Below, piece by piece: positions 34,814 through 41,887 of a stretch of 51,322 nt of DNA. How positions within the stretch are numbered: the stretch's first letter is position 1; each line of letters begins with the position of its first letter. The position numbers and the translations under genes were made by a program. The DNA comes from an uncultured Ruminococcus sp. (GTDB lineage Bacteria; Bacillota; Clostridia; Oscillospirales; Ruminococcaceae), in the NCBI GenBank assembly GCA_900539095.1, contig UQAR01000006.1:1-51322 (forward strand), read 5' to 3'. Under the pieces are notes generated by a model. It did not search any database and had not been told where the DNA came from. It worked only from the letters and a program-made list of their open reading frames with translations.

Positions 34814-35020
34814 ATGATAGACAGGATAGCATTGCTGCTTTTGATAATAGGCGGCATAAACTGGGGACTTGTAGGGATCTTCCAATTTGACCTTGTGGCA
34901 TTTCTTTTCGGAGGTGCTGCGGCGATACTAAGCAGGATAGTTTATGTTCTTGTAGCCCTTTCAGCTATATGGTGCATTTCACTGTTTTTCAAAGACAACA
35001 GACTTGTCACTGAGCAGTGA
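34814..35020 (+). CDS. DUF378 family small membrane protein
   Basis: 68 residues with two hydrophobic helices (about 5-25 and 35-58) and the family hallmark G-G-I-N-W-G-L-V-G near residue 13-21. Function of the family is unknown. The ATG at 34814 follows AGGAGGAG; a longer in-frame start at 34652 is rejected because it translates an AT-rich region and a GC-rich hairpin. It is a single-gene unit; a very long hairpin starts 8 bases after its stop codon. Confidence 0.88.
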   Translation: MIDRIALLLLIIGGINWGLVGIFQFDLVAFLFGGAAAILSRIVYVLVALSAIWCISLFFKDNRLVTEQ

Positions 35021-35027
35021 TCCCTGT

Positions 35028-35142
35028 GGGTCATGGCGGCAGGAAGGAGAGCCTTGTTTCAGAGGGCAGCAACTTAACACGGGTTTGCTTGCTGCATTTT
35101 CTAAAATCGGCTCTCTTTCCTGCGGTCATGACCCTTTTATTT
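35028..35142 (+). ncRNA. Long 107-nt hairpin, structured RNA or oversized terminator
   Basis: The arms 35029-35054 and 35109-35134 pair over 26 positions with only two G-U pairs and one mismatch (GGGTCATG at one end, CATGACCC at the other). The loop of about 54 nt can form a second stem, GGCAGCAA with TTGCTGC. A TTTTATTTTAT tract follows. It could terminate the DUF378 transcript, be a processed RNA, or be a small inverted-repeat element. It does not match SRP, 6S or tmRNA as I know them. Confidence 0.5.
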
Positions 35143-35319
35143 TATCATAAATGCAAAAATTTGAACATTGTTTTGGAACAAAATGATAAGTTATTTTACT
35201 TTTTTAATTAGCTTTAAGTTTAATCTGCACACAGATGTCATTGTTAGCATAAAGGCGGCATGATATTTGTGCAAAATCCCGAATTCTCAGAAAATTAACA
35301 AGTTCTTTGCAACTTTTTC

Positions 35320-35348
35320 TTGACTATCGGAACAAAAGAGGTTATAAT
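35320..35348 (+). promoter_or_regulatory. Strong promoter of the orphan small RNA
   Basis: TTGACT (35320-35325), a 17-bp spacer, TATAAT (35343-35348). No protein-coding gene follows before a perfect terminator. Confidence 0.82.
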
Positions 35349-35354
35349 TAATTT

Positions 35355-35479
35355 GATGTTAAGGATATTGAACATAATTTGTTTGATTTAACATCCGTTT
35401 TGTTGTCTCCTTTCTTTTGTTCTACACATAGTTTTTTTATTTTATTTTCTGCTGAGCATCGTTGCTCAGCATTTTTTTT
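35355..35479 (+). ncRNA. Candidate small RNA of about 125 nt with a CU-rich anti-Shine-Dalgarno segment
   Basis: Bounded by a near-consensus promoter and a perfect terminator (stem TGCTGAGCA / TGCTCAGCA, 35450-35471, loop TCGT, T8). The predicted 5-prime end forms a stem GATGTTAA / TTAACATC. It is followed by an unpaired pyrimidine stretch at about 35401-35425 that includes TCTCCTTTCTTTT, complementary to AAAGGAG-type ribosome binding sites. The only frame is an 11-codon one without a ribosome site. This is the layout of trans-acting regulatory RNAs in Firmicutes. Expression is inferred, not shown. Confidence 0.6.
35450..35479 (+). terminator. Perfect terminator of the candidate small RNA
   Basis: 9-bp perfect stem with a 4-base loop and eight T residues (35472-35479). 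Confidence 0.93.
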
Positions 35480-35495
35480 GCCTTATTAAGGTGCG

Positions 35496-35524
35496 TTGAA
35501 AAATTCATATTTAAGAGGTATAAT
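35496..35524 (+). promoter_or_regulatory. Promoter of the isochorismatase-fold gene
   Basis: TTGAAA (35496-35501), a 17-bp spacer, TATAAT (35519-35524). The short leader holds two small hairpins (GTTAC/GTAAC near 35525 and GGACA/TGTCC near 35556). Confidence 0.78.
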
Positions 35525-35592
35525 GTTACTTTATAGTAACGGATATGATCGGTGGGGACAGTTTGTCCTTAGGGAAAGGAGTATATGGAAAT

Positions 35593-36123
35593 ATGAAACA
35601 TCTTATCGTTGTGGATATGCAGAACGATTTTGTATCAGGCAGTCTTGGTTCAAAGGCGGCGGAGGCTATCGTTCCTGCGGTTTGTGAGAAGATAAAAAGA
35701 TACAAGGCTGAGGGCGGAAAGATAGCAATGACCCTTGACACGCATTTCAAGGACTATCTTGAAACGCCTGAGGGCAAAAAGCTCCCTGTTGAGCACTGCA
35801 TAAAGGGCACGGAGGGCTGGCAGCCTGCGGCTCAGGTAGCTGAGGCTATAGACGGCTGTGCGGAGGTTTTCGAGAAGAGCACGTTCGGTTCGGTCGAACT
35901 TGCGAAATATCTTGCTGAAACGGCGAAAGCAGGCGATGAGATAGAGCTGTGCGGTCTTTGCACGGACATATGCGTGGTATCAAACGCTTTGCTTATAAAG
36001 GCGTTCTGCCCTGAGTGCGAGGTCATTGTTGACGCAAAGGCTTGTGCAGGAGTAACGGAAGAAAGCCACCGTGCGGCACTTGTAACAATGGCGTCATGTC
36101 AGTGCAGGATAGATAATTTTTGA
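35593..36123 (+). CDS. Isochorismatase-family cysteine hydrolase (nicotinamidase-like)
   Basis: 176 residues. V-D-M-Q-N-D-F at 6-12 carries the catalytic Asp, the middle has the E-K-S-T-F-G-S segment with the catalytic Lys, and L-C-G-L-C-T-D-I-C-V near 118-126 carries the nucleophilic Cys. This set is typical of nicotinamidases and related amidases; exact substrate is not settled, though nicotinamide is a fair guess. The ATG at 35593 is 11 bases after AAAGGAG; the longer frame from 35545 is rejected. It may be co-transcribed with azlC, 34 bases downstream. Confidence 0.88.
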   Translation: MKHLIVVDMQNDFVSGSLGSKAAEAIVPAVCEKIKRYKAEGGKIAMTLDTHFKDYLETPEGKKLPVEHCIKGTEGWQPAAQVAEAIDGCAEVFEKSTFGSVELAKYLAETAKAGDEIELCGLCTDICVVSNALLIKAFCPECEVIVDAKACAGVTEESHRAALVTMASCQCRIDNF

Positions 36124-36157
36124 TTTGAGGGGGAACACCGCTTAGGCGGAATGATTT

Positions 36158-36868
36158 ATGAGTGGTTTCAAAAAAGGTCTTAAAGACGGCATACCTATTG
36201 CTTTGGGGTATCTTTCGGTGTCGTTCACATTCGGACTTCAAGGCGTAAAAGGCGGTCTTAGCTGGTGGGAAACGGTGCTTATATCAATATGCAACGTGAC
36301 CTCGGCAGGTCAGTTCGCAGGACTTGACATTATGCTGTCGGGGGGCGGTTTCTGGATAGAAATGGCTTGTGCTCAGTTTATCATCAATCTGAGGTATGCA
36401 CTTATGTCCATATCTCTTTCGCAGAAAGCTGACAAGTCACTGTCGGGAATACACCGCTGGCTGGTAGGTTTCGGAGTAACAGACGAGATATTTGTTATGG
36501 CAATGGGAAATATCGGAGAAGTTTCAAGGCAGTATATGTATGGTCTTATCGCTTTACCTGTAGCAGGCTGGTCGCTGGGGACTCTTATAGGTGCGGCGGC
36601 AGGAAAAATACTTCCTGAGATAGTCATAAGTGCACTTAGCATTGCAATATACGGAATGTTCCTTGCAATAATAATACCGCCTGCAAAGAAAAACAAGGGC
36701 ATTGCAATGGCGGCGATATTTGCGGCTCTTCTTAGCTGTTGTTTCAAGTGGCTGCCTATTCTTAATAAGGTATCTGGAGGATTTTCCATAATAATCTGCA
36801 CCGTTCTTTCCGCAGGGATAATGGCGGCTCTCATGCCTGTGAAAAATGAGGAGGACGGTCAATGCTGA
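36158..36868 (+). CDS. azlC: AzlC-family branched-chain amino-acid exporter, large subunit
   Basis: 236-residue membrane protein with about 7-8 helices. The AzlC features G-Y-L-S-V-S-F-T-F-G near residue 18, the S-A-G-Q-F-A-G-L segment near 49, and N-L-R-Y-A-L-M-S near 76-83 are plain. With AzlD it forms a two-component exporter of branched-chain amino acids in B. subtilis; the substrate here is inferred. The ATG lies 34 bases after the hydrolase stop codon, and the gene overlaps azlD by 7 bases. Confidence 0.93.
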   Translation: MSGFKKGLKDGIPIALGYLSVSFTFGLQGVKGGLSWWETVLISICNVTSAGQFAGLDIMLSGGGFWIEMACAQFIINLRYALMSISLSQKADKSLSGIHRWLVGFGVTDEIFVMAMGNIGEVSRQYMYGLIALPVAGWSLGTLIGAAAGKILPEIVISALSIAIYGMFLAIIIPPAKKNKGIAMAAIFAALLSCCFKWLPILNKVSGGFSIIICTVLSAGIMAALMPVKNEEDGQC

Positions 36869-37182
36869 GCACAAGAGATTTTTTCATTTATCTTTTCATA
36901 ATGGCAGGGGTGACTTACCTTATCCGTGCATTGCCTTTCGTGATATTCAAGGGCAAGATAACAAACAGATTTGCACAGAGTTTTCTCTACTATGTTCCAT
37001 ACGCTGTGCTTGGAGCGATGACTTTCCCGTCAATACTTTTCTCGACGGGAAATCTGGCGGCGTCTGTGGCAGGACTTATAACAGCCTGCGTGCTTGCATT
37101 CAAGGAAAAAAGCCTTATCATAGTTGCGGCTTTTGCCTGCCTTGCAAGTTTCTGCGTGATACTTATTGGTCAGCTTATTTAA
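36862..37182 (+). CDS. azlD: AzlD-family exporter, small subunit
   Basis: 106-residue membrane protein with four hydrophobic segments. Family marks are T-Y-L-I-R-A-L-P-F near residue 17-25 and the F-L-Y-Y-V-P-Y-A-V-L-G-A-M segment near 43-55. The ATG overlaps the azlC stop behind GAGGAGG, so the two subunits are translationally coupled. A palindromic repeat and a phosphoketolase remnant follow directly. Confidence 0.93.
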   Translation: MLSTRDFFIYLFIMAGVTYLIRALPFVIFKGKITNRFAQSFLYYVPYAVLGAMTFPSILFSTGNLAASVAGLITACVLAFKEKSLIIVAAFACLASFCVILIGQLI

Positions 37183-37203
37183 AGCTGCACACGAAAATTT
37201 AAT

Positions 37204-37232
37204 GTAGGGGATGGCGTCCTCGACAGCCCGCC
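37204..37232 (-). repeat. Dispersed palindrome, GTAGGGG-GGCGTCC type
   Basis: Close copy of the left half of the argD-argF element: GTAGGGGATGGCGTCC then CGACAGCCCGCC. It abuts a truncated gene that starts 2 bases later. Confidence 0.75.
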
Positions 37233-37234
37233 AA

Positions 37235-37327
37235 CTCATTCAGGACAAGCTCGTTGAGCACAAGCAGTATATTGCTGAATATTGTCTTGATATGCCTGAG
37301 ATAAGAGATTGGAAATGGGATATCTGA
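37235..37327 (+). pseudogene. C-terminal remnant of a phosphoketolase gene
   Basis: An open frame of 30 codons ends at TGA 37325-37327 and reads I-Q-D-K-L-V-E-H-K-Q-Y-I-A-E-Y ... D-M-P-E-I-R-D-W-K-W-D-I. The final M-P-E-I-R-D-W-x-W block is the conserved C-terminus of xylulose-5-phosphate/fructose-6-phosphate phosphoketolase (about 790 residues). No start codon or upstream part exists: the preceding 32 bases are a palindromic repeat and then azlD. The rest of the gene was probably lost by a deletion with one end at the repeat. The original terminator seems to remain downstream. Confidence 0.75.
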
Positions 37328-37363
37328 TAAAAAAGCCTTTCTATTAATTAAATATACTCACAC

Positions 37364-37400
37364 AAAAAGGGACTTCCGTTTATTCGGGAGTTCCTTTTTT
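37364..37400. terminator. Bidirectional terminator
   Basis: Stem GGGACTTCCG / CGGGAGTTCC (two wobble pairs) flanked by A5 and T6. It can stop azlCD transcripts from the left; the BI-1 gene transcript may also end here. Confidence 0.85.
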
Positions 37401-37457
37401 GTGCATAAAAATATCCCCCGCCTTGCGACGAGGGATAAAAATACTCTAGCACATAAA

Positions 37458-38249
37458 TTACTTTCTGTTGTTTGCTATCTTTGCAAGAAGATTCAGTATT
37501 TTCAGGTAGAGGTAGATAACGCCTACGATAAGGCCATAGCTTGCATACCATTCATACTGAGCAGGCAGACCCTGTTCAACTGTCATCTGGATAGTTTCAA
37601 AGTCGCACATAAGAAGTGCTGCTGCAATAAGAACGCCAACGACTGCAAAAAGTATGCCGATAGGGCCGTTGTTTATTGCAACGATAGATGCGTATATGGC
37701 TGAGTTGGGTGCGAGCCATGCAAGGAGCATGAAGAGCACGCCGCCTATGATAGACACCCAAAGGCAGGTGATAAGAGCAGTTTTCATTCTGCTGCCAACA
37801 CGAACGCCCTTTGAATAGATAACTGCCAGCACTGCCACAGTCAGAAGTGTAAGGGTAACAGCCTCGACGATTATGCCTTTCCACTGCATTGCGTAGATCA
37901 TTGACATAAAGGTCAGTGCATATCCCATGCCTGCGGAATAGATAGAGCCTGTGACGGCTGTCGTTTTTGGAGCGAGAGAGGACACAAGTCCTGCTATTGC
38001 TGTTGCGATAAGAGCACCGACAAAGATAGTATACTCAGTGGAAAAAGCCTGTGCACCGCCGCCGAAGAAGTTGTGAATGTAAAAATACGCTCCCATGCCT
38101 GCGGCGAACACTGCAACGAAATACAGTGTTTTCATTGCGATGCCCTTATAGCTTGCCGCCTCCATGCCGTAGGTGGACTGTGCGAAAGAACGCAGTTTTT
38201 TCACTCGTGGATTTGAATAGCTTTCAGAAAAATTATTATAATCGTTCAT
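37458..38249 (-). CDS. Bax inhibitor-1 / YccA family membrane protein
   Basis: 263 residues, a soluble N-terminus of about 38 residues and then seven hydrophobic segments. The bacterial YccA/YbhL group of the TMBIM family is indicated by the F-E-T-I-Q segment near 222-226 and by an overall length and spacing like the B. subtilis YetJ calcium-leak protein. A role in calcium leak is possible and would sit well beside the neighbouring Ca-type P-ATPase, but is inferred. Its promoter is clear upstream. Confidence 0.88.
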   Translation of the reverse strand: MNDYNNFSESYSNPRVKKLRSFAQSTYGMEAASYKGIAMKTLYFVAVFAAGMGAYFYIHNFFGGGAQAFSTEYTIFVGALIATAIAGLVSSLAPKTTAVTGSIYSAGMGYALTFMSMIYAMQWKGIIVEAVTLTLLTVAVLAVIYSKGVRVGSRMKTALITCLWVSIIGGVLFMLLAWLAPNSAIYASIVAINNGPIGILFAVVGVLIAAALLMCDFETIQMTVEQGLPAQYEWYASYGLIVGVIYLYLKILNLLAKIANNRK

Positions 38250-38305
38250 GAATTTGCCTCCTTGATTTTTTAGCCTTATTTTATTTATTATACGGCTTAC
38301 ATACT

Positions 38306-38333
38306 ATTATACATAATTTCTTAAAAAAGTCAA
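38306..38333 (-). promoter_or_regulatory. Promoter of the BI-1 family gene
   Basis: On the minus strand: TTGACT (38333-38328), a 16-bp spacer, TATAAT (38311-38306). Confidence 0.8.
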
Positions 38334-38486
38334 TAAGATTTTTCTGCCACGGCTGAAAAGTTCTTTTTTCAGACTTGTCCGCATATGATATAAGCAGAGG
38401 CAAAAGCACTGAAAAATCTTGTGCAGTCAAAACGTTTCGCACAATGTTATCAAGGCTGTGCCAAAAATCGGAAAGGAAGATACATT

Positions 38487-41168
38487 GTGCTGGATATACT
38501 TGAAAAAAAGCTCACGGAAAACGAAGTCCCACGAAAGGGACTGACCTCGGCTGAGGCTGAAAAGCGGCTGAGCAATGACGGTGAGAACCGTTTGGCAAAG
38601 AAAAAGAAAACGTCTGCGGCGAAAATTTTCGCAGGACAATTCCATGACATCATGGTGATGATACTGCTGGTATCGGTGGTTATATCCGTTGCGTTAGGGC
38701 AATATGCTGACGCTGTGCCTATAGTGCTCATCGTTATCATAAACGCTGCCTTGGGATTTATACAGGAATACCGCTGCGAGAAAACCCTTGAAAAGCTTGA
38801 GAGCATGACCGCTCCTACCGCCATGGTATACCGTGACGGCAGGCTTGTGAAGATACCTGCGGCAGAAGTTGTGGCAGGGGACGTTTTCACTCTTGAGGCT
38901 GGGGACAGAGTTCCTTGTGACGGCTACATAAACTCATCTAGGGCGTTGTCATGTGATGAATCGGCACTCTCAGGGGAGGCTGTACCTGCGGTGAAGAAAA
39001 GCCGCACGTCAGAGATAGATTTCACTGCACTGAACAAAGACTACATGGTCTACATGGGAACAGTGGTAACAAAGGGCGTTGGAGAGATCACGGCGGTGGC
39101 GACTGGCGTAAGAAGTCAAATGGGCAGAGTTTCCACCATGCTTGAAGAGATAAAAGAGCCTGACACGCCGCTGCAAAAAAAGCTTGGAGAGCTTGGAAAA
39201 ACGCTTGCTATCATCTGTCTTGCGGTATGCGTGGTAGTATTCCTTGCAGGCGTGCTAAGGGGCGAACCTATTCTTGACATGGCAATGACGGGAATAACCA
39301 TTGCCATTGCCGCAATACCTGAGGGTCTGCCTGCCACAGTTACCATTGCACTTGCACTGGCAGTAAGAAAAATGCTCAAGCGTCAGGCACTTGTGCACAG
39401 ACTTCATTCAGTGGAAACTCTCGGCTGTGCGACAGTAATTTGCACTGACAAGACCGGCACTGTGACAATGAACAAAATGACCGTCACTGACATTTTCACC
39501 TGCACCGAAAAAAGCCGTTTATACGGTGTGACAAAAGAGGGTGCGAACGCTGAGGGAAAGACTCTTAAAGCGTGGGAAAGCCCTGATCTTAGCAGGATAC
39601 TTTTATGCGGTGCAGCCTGCAACAACGCACGGCTCTGCCCGCCTGAGAGGACAAGAAAGCGTGACAGAGGCGGCAGGCAAGGGGAGCTTTGTGCTGAGGG
39701 CGACCCGACAGAAACGGCGATACTTCTTGCCTGTGCAAACTCAGGGATAAATGTAGAGTCACTTGGCTACAGGCGGACTGACGAGCTGCCATTTGAAAGC
39801 GAAACACGCTCAATGACGGTCATATGCACAGACGAAAAAGGTCAAAACACGGCTTTCAAGAAGGGTGCTTTTGATGTTATCATAAAAGAGTGCAGCCATG
39901 TTTTTTCTGACGGCGGCGAGCTTATACCATTTGGAAAGGCTTTGAGAAAAGCGGCTTTTGACAAATGCGATGAATACGCCTCTCAAGGACTGCGAGTGAT
40001 AGCTTTTTCACAGCAGACTGACGGGGAATGGGCTTTTCTTGGACTTATGGCAATGAAGGACCCTCTTCGTGCTGAGGCGGCAAAGGCAGTGGCAGAATGT
40101 CAGCGTGCAGGCATAAAGACTGTCATGATAACAGGCGACCACAAGCTCACCGCTCAGGCTATCGCAAAAGAGGCTGGGATAATGAAAGCCGGCACTATCG
40201 CTTTGACAGGCGAGGAGCTTGACAGAATGGACGACGGTCAGCTTGATGATGTGATAGAAAACTGTAGAGTATTCGCAAGAGTGACCCCTGAGCACAAGCT
40301 CAGGATAGTAAAGGCATTCAAAAACCGTGGACACGTTTGTGCAATGACCGGCGACGGTGTAAATGACGCACCTGCTATAAAAGAGGCTGACATTGGAGTA
40401 TCAATGGGCATTTCAGGCACGGAGGTCACAAAGCAGGCTGCCGACGTGATACTTCTTGACGACAACTTTGCGACACTTGTGAACTCCGTTGAAGAGGGCA
40501 GGACTATTTATCAGAACATAAGAAAATTCGTGCGATATCTTATTTCCTGCAACATAGGCGAAGTCATCACTATGCTTGGGGGAATTTTAATGGGGCTGCC
40601 TATGGTGCTGCTGCCTGCACAGATACTTCTTGTAAATCTTGTTACAGACAGTCTGCCTGCCATTGCACTGGGACTTGAACCGCCTGAAAGCTCGGTAATG
40701 AAAAAGCCGCCGAGAAAAGAGGACGACAGCTTTTTCAGCGGCGGACTAATGTGGCGTATCATAATAAGGGGACTTCTTATCGGCATTTGCACGCTGGCAA
40801 GCTTTACGGTACTGCTCACGAACACCCACTCTCTTGGCACGGCAAGGACAGGTGCACTTATCACCCTTGTGCTCAGTCAGCTTATCCATGTATTTGAATG
40901 TAAGTCGGAAGAAAAAACGCTTTTCACAGTGCCGTATCTTTCAAACCCGTTCCTGCTTTTCTCTGTGCTCATATCGGCGGCAGCGTTGTTCGCAGGAATA
41001 TGGCTGCCAATGCTGCAAAAAGTATTCATGACGTCTGTTCCGACGCTTAGTGAATTTCTCGTGGCGGCAGCTGCGGCGGCGATAGTTCCTGTGGGGGCTG
41101 GCATAATACCAAAGCTTTTTATAAGAAAAAAGTCACCTGACGTAACAGTGAACGTTGGGCAGGGATAG
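38487..41168 (+). CDS. Cation-transporting P-type ATPase (Ca2+ type, PMR1/SERCA-like)
   Basis: 893-residue type II P-ATPase. The phosphorylated Asp321 lies in C-T-D-K-T-G-T, with T-G-E-S-like S-G-E-A earlier (about 172) in the actuator domain, K-G-A in the nucleotide domain near 461, and T-G-D-G-V-N-D-A-P near 630. The I-P-E-G-L-P helix 4 motif and the N-L-V-T-D helix 6 motif are those of Ca2+ pumps. The start is taken as GTG at 38487, 7 bases after GAAAGGAAG; the frame is open to 38421 without a ribosome site. It is divergent from the BI-1 gene, a plausible calcium homeostasis pair. Confidence 0.92.
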   Translation: MLDILEKKLTENEVPRKGLTSAEAEKRLSNDGENRLAKKKKTSAAKIFAGQFHDIMVMILLVSVVISVALGQYADAVPIVLIVIINAALGFIQEYRCEKTLEKLESMTAPTAMVYRDGRLVKIPAAEVVAGDVFTLEAGDRVPCDGYINSSRALSCDESALSGEAVPAVKKSRTSEIDFTALNKDYMVYMGTVVTKGVGEITAVATGVRSQMGRVSTMLEEIKEPDTPLQKKLGELGKTLAIICLAVCVVVFLAGVLRGEPILDMAMTGITIAIAAIPEGLPATVTIALALAVRKMLKRQALVHRLHSVETLGCATVICTDKTGTVTMNKMTVTDIFTCTEKSRLYGVTKEGANAEGKTLKAWESPDLSRILLCGAACNNARLCPPERTRKRDRGGRQGELCAEGDPTETAILLACANSGINVESLGYRRTDELPFESETRSMTVICTDEKGQNTAFKKGAFDVIIKECSHVFSDGGELIPFGKALRKAAFDKCDEYASQGLRVIAFSQQTDGEWAFLGLMAMKDPLRAEAAKAVAECQRAGIKTVMITGDHKLTAQAIAKEAGIMKAGTIALTGEELDRMDDGQLDDVIENCRVFARVTPEHKLRIVKAFKNRGHVCAMTGDGVNDAPAIKEADIGVSMGISGTEVTKQAADVILLDDNFATLVNSVEEGRTIYQNIRKFVRYLISCNIGEVITMLGGILMGLPMVLLPAQILLVNLVTDSLPAIALGLEPPESSVMKKPPRKEDDSFFSGGLMWRIIIRGLLIGICTLASFTVLLTNTHSLGTARTGALITLVLSQLIHVFECKSEEKTLFTVPYLSNPFLLFSVLISAAALFAGIWLPMLQKVFMTSVPTLSEFLVAAAAAAIVPVGAGIIPKLFIRKKSPDVTVNVGQG

Positions 41169-41172
41169 CAAA

Positions 41173-41210
41173 AGACCGACAGGGCGAAAGCTTTGTCGGT
41201 CTAATTTTTT
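41173..41210. terminator. Terminator between the P-ATPase gene and the ECF operon
   Basis: Stem AGACCGACA / TGTCGGTCT (9 bp perfect) with a 12-base loop, A-rich before and T6 after. It overlaps the stop codon of the ECF S gene and can serve both converging units. Confidence 0.88.
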
Positions 41211-41887
41211 AATCCATATTTTTTATCCAGTCTTTTGAATATCCTGCCAAAGGGTTTTGATAAAACCAGCAGGAAAAACACGTTGGAAACTGCGTATATA
41301 AGGGTAAAAAAAGCTGACGAGCCAACAAGGGCAAGGTATCTGCTGAGCACAAAGGCGTTATCGGTCCACAGGCAGCTCCACAAGTCCATGATAAGAGAGA
41401 ACGCCGCTCCTGAGATGATACCATAGGTCACAAGGAGTGGCTTGCTTTTTATAAGCTTATCAGCCAACATTCCTGCAAAATATCCTGTCAGACCCCATAC
41501 CAGCATTTGAAAAGGCGTCCATGCACCTTGTCCAAAATAGAAGTTTGAAATAAGGGCGGTCATTGCACCTGTCATAAAACCCGATTCTCTGCCCATATAA
41601 AGTGCGGTGATAATGACTATAGCGGTGCAGGGTTTGAACCCAGGCAGAAAGCTGAAAACTATCCTTCCGAAAACTGACAATGCGGTCATGGCGGCTATTA
41701 TCACAAGCTGTGTGCTGTCAGATTGTTTTTTCTCAAAGTGGAGAAAATAACCTGCCACGGTAAGTATTGCAAGTGCGGCGGTGACGAAAGAGTAAAAACG
41801 CTCTTTGAAAAATATTATGCCGCCAAAGCACACAAGGGGTATGACAAGTAGGTAGACAAGCCCTGAAAAAAGTTTTTTCTTACTCAT
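41201..41887 (-). CDS. ECF transporter S component (probable vitamin-binding subunit, cobalamin-type)
   Basis: 228-residue membrane protein with about seven hydrophobic segments. Its central part (F-K-P-C-T-A-I-V-I-I-T-A-L-Y-M-G, then S-N-F-Y-F-G-Q-G-A-W-T-P-F-Q-M) matches, from memory, S components of predicted cobalamin ECF systems (CbrT-like), where F-G-Q-G-x-W-T-P-x-Q-M is typical. It binds the vitamin and docks on EcfT. Its start overlaps the ATPase stop by 8 bases. Last gene of the minus-strand operon. Ligand identity is inferred from family and context, not proven. Confidence 0.82.
   Translation of the reverse strand: MSKKKLFSGLVYLLVIPLVCFGGIIFFKERFYSFVTAALAILTVAGYFLHFEKKQSDSTQLVIIAAMTALSVFGRIVFSFLPGFKPCTAIVIITALYMGRESGFMTGAMTALISNFYFGQGAWTPFQMLVWGLTGYFAGMLADKLIKSKPLLVTYGIISGAAFSLIMDLWSCLWTDNAFVLSRYLALVGSSAFFTLIYAVSNVFFLLVLSKPFGRIFKRLDKKYGLKN

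Noticed and set aside
35028..35142. Long hairpin as SRP RNA
   Set aside because: It has a GGAAGGAG-like string but lacks the conserved SRP loop and asymmetric bulge as I know them.
35525..35592. Leader of the isochorismatase-fold gene as a riboswitch
   Set aside because: Two small hairpins are present, but no known aptamer consensus could be recognised.
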